Of a DNA stretch of 63,256 nucleotides, positions 59,594-63,256 are shown piece after piece. A program made the translations under genes and the position numbers. The DNA is from Candidatus Rokuibacteriota bacterium (GTDB taxonomy: Bacteria > Methylomirabilota > Methylomirabilia > Rokubacteriales > CSP1-6). The stretch spans positions 1-63,256 of the forward strand of contig QHSQ01000124.1 in NCBI GenBank assembly GCA_003221615.1, in the 5' to 3' direction. The notes beneath the pieces are model-generated. The model ran no database searches, had not been told where the DNA came from, and was given only the letters and a program-made list of their open reading frames with translations. How positions within the stretch are numbered: position 1 is the first letter of the stretch; every line of letters begins with the position of its first letter.

Positions 59594-60324
59594 TTGCTCC
59601 GACCGGCCCGTCTCAGCGTCCTGACCGCGTTGTGCCTTCCGCTGGCACTCTGCGCGCCCGGACTGACCGCCGAGCCCACGTGCCCGCCCTCCGCGGTGAT
59701 GCCGACGCCGGAGCAGCTCCAGGAAGCGGCCAGAAACGCGCGGGACCGCGGTGCGCTCTGGCGCTTCGAGAGAGACGGCCGCCACGGTTACCTCTACGGC
59801 ACGATTCACATCGCCAACCTCGACTGGGCGATGCCGGGCCCGACGGTGGGCCGCGCGCTTCGCGAGGCCGAAACGGTCGCGATCGAGGCGGATCCCGGCG
59901 ATCCGGCGACCGGCGCCGGCATAGCGGCGCCGCAGAAGCCTCACGAGGCCCCGTCCCTCCCCGCGGCACTGCTCGATCGCCTGCACGGTCAAGCCGCGCG
60001 TGCTTGCGAGCCATGGGACACCCTTGAGAGCATGCCGCCCTTGATGATCGTCACGAGGCTGACCTTGCTCGACGCCCGCTGGGACGGGCTGCACACGAAC
60101 TATTCGATCGAGGCGGTGCTGGCCGCCTTCGCCAGGACGACCAGCAAGAACCTCGCGCTCCTCGAGACGCCATCGCGTCGCGCATCGACGAGCTCCACCG
60201 CGGCGGCCAGCGCGTCTTCGCGGCGGCCGGGATCCTTCACATGGTGGGCGACGGCGCGCTGCAGAAGCTCCTGGCCGAGCGCGGCTTCAAGATCGAGCGC
60301 GTGCCGCTCGGCCGGCGCCCGTAG
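59594..60324 (+). pseudogene. TraB/GumN family protein with internal deletion and frameshift
   Basis: From TTG 59594 (GGAGGG upstream) the frame gives a signal peptide (LCLPLALCAPGLTA) and the TraB/GumN start ALWRFERDGRHGYLYGTIHIA (the G-T-x-H motif) followed by AVAIEAD-type sequence and YSIEAVLAAFA. After LALLET, near 60160-60175, the frame is one base off; the other frame then gives IASRIDELHRGGQRVFAAAGILHMVGDGALQ, the second G-x-x-H motif, ending LGRRP. The 70-80 residues usually between them are absent. Family members are putative metalloproteases (erythromycin-esterase/TIKI-like). Not functional as read. Confidence 0.75.
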
Positions 60325-60363
60325 CCTCGCTCAGGGCACGACGGCTCCGAGCTGCCCGAGTGA

Positions 60364-60765
60364 TCAGGTGCGGTGAATCTTGATTGGAACGGCCGGCGAC
60401 AGCGTGTTGTGGACGATGCAGGCGCGCTCGGCGATGGTCACGAGCTTGTCGAGCGCCTCGGGATCGCTGGCTCGCCCCTGGACCTCCATCTCGATCGAGG
60501 CGAAGCGAGGTGACGTCGCGGCGAGCGAGCCTCTCACGACGACGGCCAGGCCGTCGACCGTCACGGCGCGCGCTCCGGCGGCGGCGATGAGATTACTCAT
60601 GAAGCACCCACCGAGCGCGGCGAGCAGCAGCTCGCCCCCCATCGGCCCCCGATCCTGACCGCCCTTGTCGCGGGGCCGGTCCACCAAAACCTTGTGCTCG
60701 CGGATCGCGCCTTCCGACGTCGACGTCTGCTGGACGCGCGTCACGGTCACCACCAGATCCGGCAT
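60364..60765 (-). CDS. OsmC-family protein
   Basis: The 133-residue protein has the OsmC/Ohr fold with both redox cysteines: LLLAALGGCFMSNLIAAA (near residue 56) and IAERACIVHNTLSPAVP (near residue 116). OsmC-type thiol peroxidases remove organic hydroperoxides using the Cys pair; the GGCFMSN form is the general OsmC-like branch. ATG 60765 (MPDLVVTVTRVQQ) after CGGGGGA is chosen over a longer frame. It is divergent from the aldo/keto reductase. Confidence 0.88.
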   Translation of the reverse strand: MPDLVVTVTRVQQTSTSEGAIREHKVLVDRPRDKGGQDRGPMGGELLLAALGGCFMSNLIAAAGARAVTVDGLAVVVRGSLAATSPRFASIEMEVQGRASDPEALDKLVTIAERACIVHNTLSPAVPIKIHRT

Positions 60766-60962
60766 GACTGTCCCCCGTGCTCCTGCGACAGATCTCGCTG
60801 TCTCGGACACTCCGAGCCGATCGATCGATTCGCTCCAACCGGACCCCTATCATAAATTGTTCGCGGTCCCTATGGGCGGGCGCGGCGCCGCCTCAGCGGT
60901 CCGACTTCGACTATCATGGCCGCTGGGACCGTTGACGGAGGCACCTGCCGGAGAGGAACGAG

Positions 60963-61880
60963 ATGGCTGAGCTACCCAAGCGGGCACTCGGACGCACTGG
61001 ACTCCAGGTCACCATGCTGGGCTACGGCGCGATGGAGCTGCGTGGAGCGCCGCGCGGCCGCGACGTGACCGACAAGCAGGCCGAGACCATTCTCCACGCC
61101 GTGCTGGATGCCGGCATCAACTACCTCGACACGTCGATCGACTACGGGGTGAGCGAAGAGCGTATCGGCCGTTACATCGGCGACCGGCGCTCCGAGTACT
61201 ATCTTGCGAGCAAGTGCGGCTGTCTGGTGGGCGCTCCACCCGCCCCGCGCGGGCAGACGAGCCCGCATGTCTTCACGCGCGACAACATCCTGGCCGGCGT
61301 CGAGCAGAGCCTCGCGCGTATGAAGACCGACTATCTCGACGTGCTCCAGTTCCACATCTCACCGTCGAGGAAAACCCTGGAGGAGCATGGCGCGCTGGAG
61401 ACCGTGCTGGAGCTGAAACGAGCGGGCACCGTTCGCTTCATCGGGATGTCCGGCACCTTGCCCAACCTCCCCGACCAGATCGCGATGGGCGTGTTCGACG
61501 TGTTTCAGATCCCCTACTCCGCGGTCGAGCGGGAGCACGAGGCTCTGATCACCGCGGCCGCGAAGGCTGGGGCCGGCATCGTCGTTCGAGGCGGCGCCGC
61601 CAAGGGTGCGCCCCTGGAGGGCAAGCACGACGGCGTGCAGTGGGCACGGTGGCAGAAGGTGCGGCTTGACGATCTGCTGGGTGGCATGACGGCGATGGAG
61701 TTCATCCTGCGCTTCACCTTCACCCACCCGAGCCTTCACACGAGCATCGTCGGGACGATCGATCCGGCCCATCTCCAGCACAACGTCGATGTCGTGCGGC
61801 AAGGCCCGTTGCCGGCGGATGTGTACGCCGAGGCCAAGCGCCGTCTCGACGCCGTGGGCTCGACCCCACGAGCCGTCTAG
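60963..61880 (+). CDS. Aldo/keto reductase
   Basis: The 305-residue NADPH-dependent reductase has the catalytic tetrad: Asp and Tyr in YLDTSIDYGVSEERIGRYIG, Lys in YLASKCGC, His in VLQFHISPS. It begins LPKRALGRTGLQVTMLGYGAMELRG, as in YdhF/Tas-type members. GGAGAGGAACGAG precedes the ATG. A Cys-containing loop (SKCGCLVG) is unusual, and the protein lacks the C-terminal Fe-S extension of some members. Substrate unknown. A GGCT-like gene follows 12 bp later. Confidence 0.92.
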   Translation: MAELPKRALGRTGLQVTMLGYGAMELRGAPRGRDVTDKQAETILHAVLDAGINYLDTSIDYGVSEERIGRYIGDRRSEYYLASKCGCLVGAPPAPRGQTSPHVFTRDNILAGVEQSLARMKTDYLDVLQFHISPSRKTLEEHGALETVLELKRAGTVRFIGMSGTLPNLPDQIAMGVFDVFQIPYSAVEREHEALITAAAKAGAGIVVRGGAAKGAPLEGKHDGVQWARWQKVRLDDLLGGMTAMEFILRFTFTHPSLHTSIVGTIDPAHLQHNVDVVRQGPLPADVYAEAKRRLDAVGSTPRAV

Positions 61881-61892
61881 TCGAAACCGAAC

Positions 61893-62264
61893 GTGTCCAC
61901 GACGAGCCCTCCTACCGAGCTCGTGTTCTCGTACGGTACCCTGCAGCTCGAGGCGGTCCAGCTCGCGACCTTCGGCCGCAAGCTCGTCGGCACCGCGGAC
62001 GTGCTCCCGGGGTTCGCGCAGTCGATGATGAAGATCGACGATCCGGACGTGGTCGCGACGAGCGGGAAGACTCATCATCCGATCGTGGCCTTCACGGGAC
62101 GCGACTCCGACAGCGTCGCCGGAACGGTGTTCCGGATCACCGTGAAGGAGCTCCAGCACGCGGACGAGTACGAGGTCGCGGCGTACAGGCGGATCGCCGT
62201 GACGCTTCGGTCGGGCGCCCGCGCATGGGTCTACGTCGACGCTCGTTACGCTCGTTCGAGCTGA
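61893..62264 (+). CDS. Gamma-glutamylcyclotransferase-like (AIG2/GGCT) protein
   Basis: The 123-residue protein starts LVFSYGTLQLEAVQLATFG, the nucleotide-free substrate loop Y-G-T-L of the GGCT fold, and has the acid residue in LQHADEYEVAAYRRI (catalytic Glu region). Such enzymes act on gamma-glutamyl amines or glutathione-derived compounds, though many homologues are uncharacterised. GTG 61893 lies 12 bp after the aldo/keto reductase stop, so the two are probably one transcript. Confidence 0.82.
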   Translation: MSTTSPPTELVFSYGTLQLEAVQLATFGRKLVGTADVLPGFAQSMMKIDDPDVVATSGKTHHPIVAFTGRDSDSVAGTVFRITVKELQHADEYEVAAYRRIAVTLRSGARAWVYVDARYARSS

Positions 62265-62304
62265 TTCCTCGCCGTCGGCGGTCGCTCGCGTCCAATTCGT
62301 CGTC

Positions 62305-63256
62305 TCACGCGTTCGGCTCGGCCGGCGGAGCTTCGCAGACCAGATCTTCGCCGACCGGATGGCCCGACAGGTCCTTGATCGAAGGCGACATGCCGCAGAG
62401 GGGGCAGTTGGGGTCGCGTCGCAGACGCACCTCGCGGAAACGCATGCCGAGGGCATCGTACGTCAGCAGGCGCCCGATCAACGGCTCACCGAGTGAGAGC
62501 AGCAGCTTGACCGCCTCGGTGGCCTGGATCACGCCGACGATTCCGGGCAGCACGCCCAGCACACCGGCCTCCGCGCACGACGGCACCAGGCCGGCGGGCG
62601 GCGGCGTCGGATAGAGGCAGCGGTAGCACGGCCCCTGGTTCGGCGCGAACACGGAGGCCATGCCCTCGAACTGGAAGATCGAGCCGTGCACGTGCGGCTT
62701 GCCGGCCAGGAAGCACGCGTCGTTGACCAGGTAGCGGGTGGAGAAGTTGTCGGAGCCGTCGATGACGACGTCGTAGTCGGCGATGACGTCCATCGCGTTG
62801 TCGACGTTGAGACGCGTCGGCAGCGCGATCACGTTGACGTCGGGGTTGAGCGCCTTGAGCGTGCGCGCACCCGATTCGACCTTCGGCCTGCCGACGTCCG
62901 CGGTGGTGTGGAGCACCTGCCGCTGGAGGTTCGTGATGTCGACCACATCGGCGTCCATCAGGCCGATCGTGCCGACGCCCGCGGCGGCCAGATAGAGCGC
63001 CGTCGGCGACCCTAGCCCGCCTGCGCCGATGAGCAGGACTCTGGATCGCAAGAGCTTGCGCTGCCCCTTCTCGCCCACCTGGCTCAGCAGGAAGTGCCGG
63101 CTGTAGCGCTGGATCTGATCGGTCCCGAGCGGCAGATCCTTCACGACCGGCAGCCCCGACTGGACCCACTTCTGGTAGCCACCCTGGAGATTCACCACGT
63201 TGCTGTAGCCGAGGTCCTTGAGCGCCTTGGCGGCGAGCATCGAGCGCAGCCCCGTC
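62305..63256 (-). CDS. Rhodanese-ThiF/MoeB fusion (molybdopterin or thiamine sulfur-carrier adenylyltransferase), partial
   Basis: The frame is open to the window edge; visible are 316 codons. The edge segment TGLRSMLAAKALKDLGYSNV is the end of a rhodanese domain whose catalytic Cys lies outside. The MoeB/ThiF domain follows: RYSRHFLLSQVGEKGQRKLL, the nucleotide loop LLIGAGGLGSPTALYLAAAG, DADVVDITNLQRQVLH, DGSDNFSTRYLVND, and zinc Cys pairs CYRC and CPLC. It adenylates the C-terminus of a ThiS/MoaD-like sulfur carrier. Rhodanese at the N-terminus is the reverse of the usual MoeZ order. Confidence 0.92.
   Translation of the reverse strand, partial: TGLRSMLAAKALKDLGYSNVVNLQGGYQKWVQSGLPVVKDLPLGTDQIQRYSRHFLLSQVGEKGQRKLLRSRVLLIGAGGLGSPTALYLAAAGVGTIGLMDADVVDITNLQRQVLHTTADVGRPKVESGARTLKALNPDVNVIALPTRLNVDNAMDVIADYDVVIDGSDNFSTRYLVNDACFLAGKPHVHGSIFQFEGMASVFAPNQGPCYRCLYPTPPPAGLVPSCAEAGVLGVLPGIVGVIQATEAVKLLLSLGEPLIGRLLTYDALGMRFREVRLRRDPNCPLCGMSPSIKDLSGHPVGEDLVCEAPPAEPNA

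Noticed and set aside
1..63256. tRNA, rRNA, transposase, integrase, phage or toxin-antitoxin genes
   Set aside because: Searched by eye in all gaps and frames; none recognised. No gene-free stretch exceeds 300 bp.

Overview
The window is about 70% G+C, almost fully coding on both strands, with frequent ATGA/GTGA/TTGA start-stop overlaps and many GTG and TTG starts. I saw no rRNA, tRNA, insertion sequence or CRISPR array. The gene mix (branched-chain amino acid ABC transporter beside an HpaB-type hydroxylase, UbiD, CaiB and SsuD-like enzymes, NRPS, many secreted sensors) suggests an uncultured soil bacterium of the Rokubacteria/Methylomirabilota or deltaproteobacterial type. That placement is inference only.

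Layout. 1-4167 (minus): livM (partial), livH, a livK-like binding protein and an HpaB-family hydroxylase under one promoter, a likely uptake/oxidation operon for an aromatic or carboxylate. 4356-6046 (plus): small lipoprotein and a UbiD decarboxylase. 6050-13580: an unusual ion-transport cassette with a DUF5132-like membrane protein, an HMA_2-like protein, a P1B-like ATPase without the usual metal-binding Cys, a 49-residue protein, and a P2 (SERCA-like) ATPase with an N-terminal HMA_2-like domain. It is bracketed by two paralogous proteins made of perfect 22-residue helical repeats. 13584-14564: DUF6282-type hydrolase.

14811-25527 (plus): a compact NRPS locus with a fatty-acid/sterol hydroxylase, a PPTase, a C-A-T module read as beta-alanine, a TubC_N-C-A-T-TE module read as valine, and a PvdE/SyrD-type exporter. 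The thioesterase has Cys instead of Ser as nucleophile. 25698-30787: a signalling group with a secreted cupredoxin-like protein, histidine kinase, single-domain receiver, secreted superoxide-reductase-like protein, receiver-cyclase and kinase-like protein. 30807-36253 (minus): a sigma-54 activator and a MoxR/DUF58/DUF4129 operon containing an exact 206-bp tandem duplication.

36374-46464: metabolic genes. The standout is a GrdB/PrdB-family gene at 38704-39636 with an in-frame UGA in a UxxC motif, followed 11 nt later by a 17-nt hairpin with the geometry of a bacterial SECIS, so very probably a selenoprotein. 46623-51800: peptide ABC transporter parts and a mechanosensitive channel. 51826-57335: two secreted TPR-CHAT caspase-like proteins, the second broken. 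57486-63256: secreted protein, GAF-PAS kinase without ATPase domain, broken TraB/GumN gene, OsmC, aldo/keto reductase, GGCT-like protein and a rhodanese-MoeB enzyme cut by the window edge.

Three genes (HAD, TPR-CHAT, GumN) show the same lesion: a missing internal block joined out of frame. With the exact tandem duplication, this should be checked against reads before being taken as biology.
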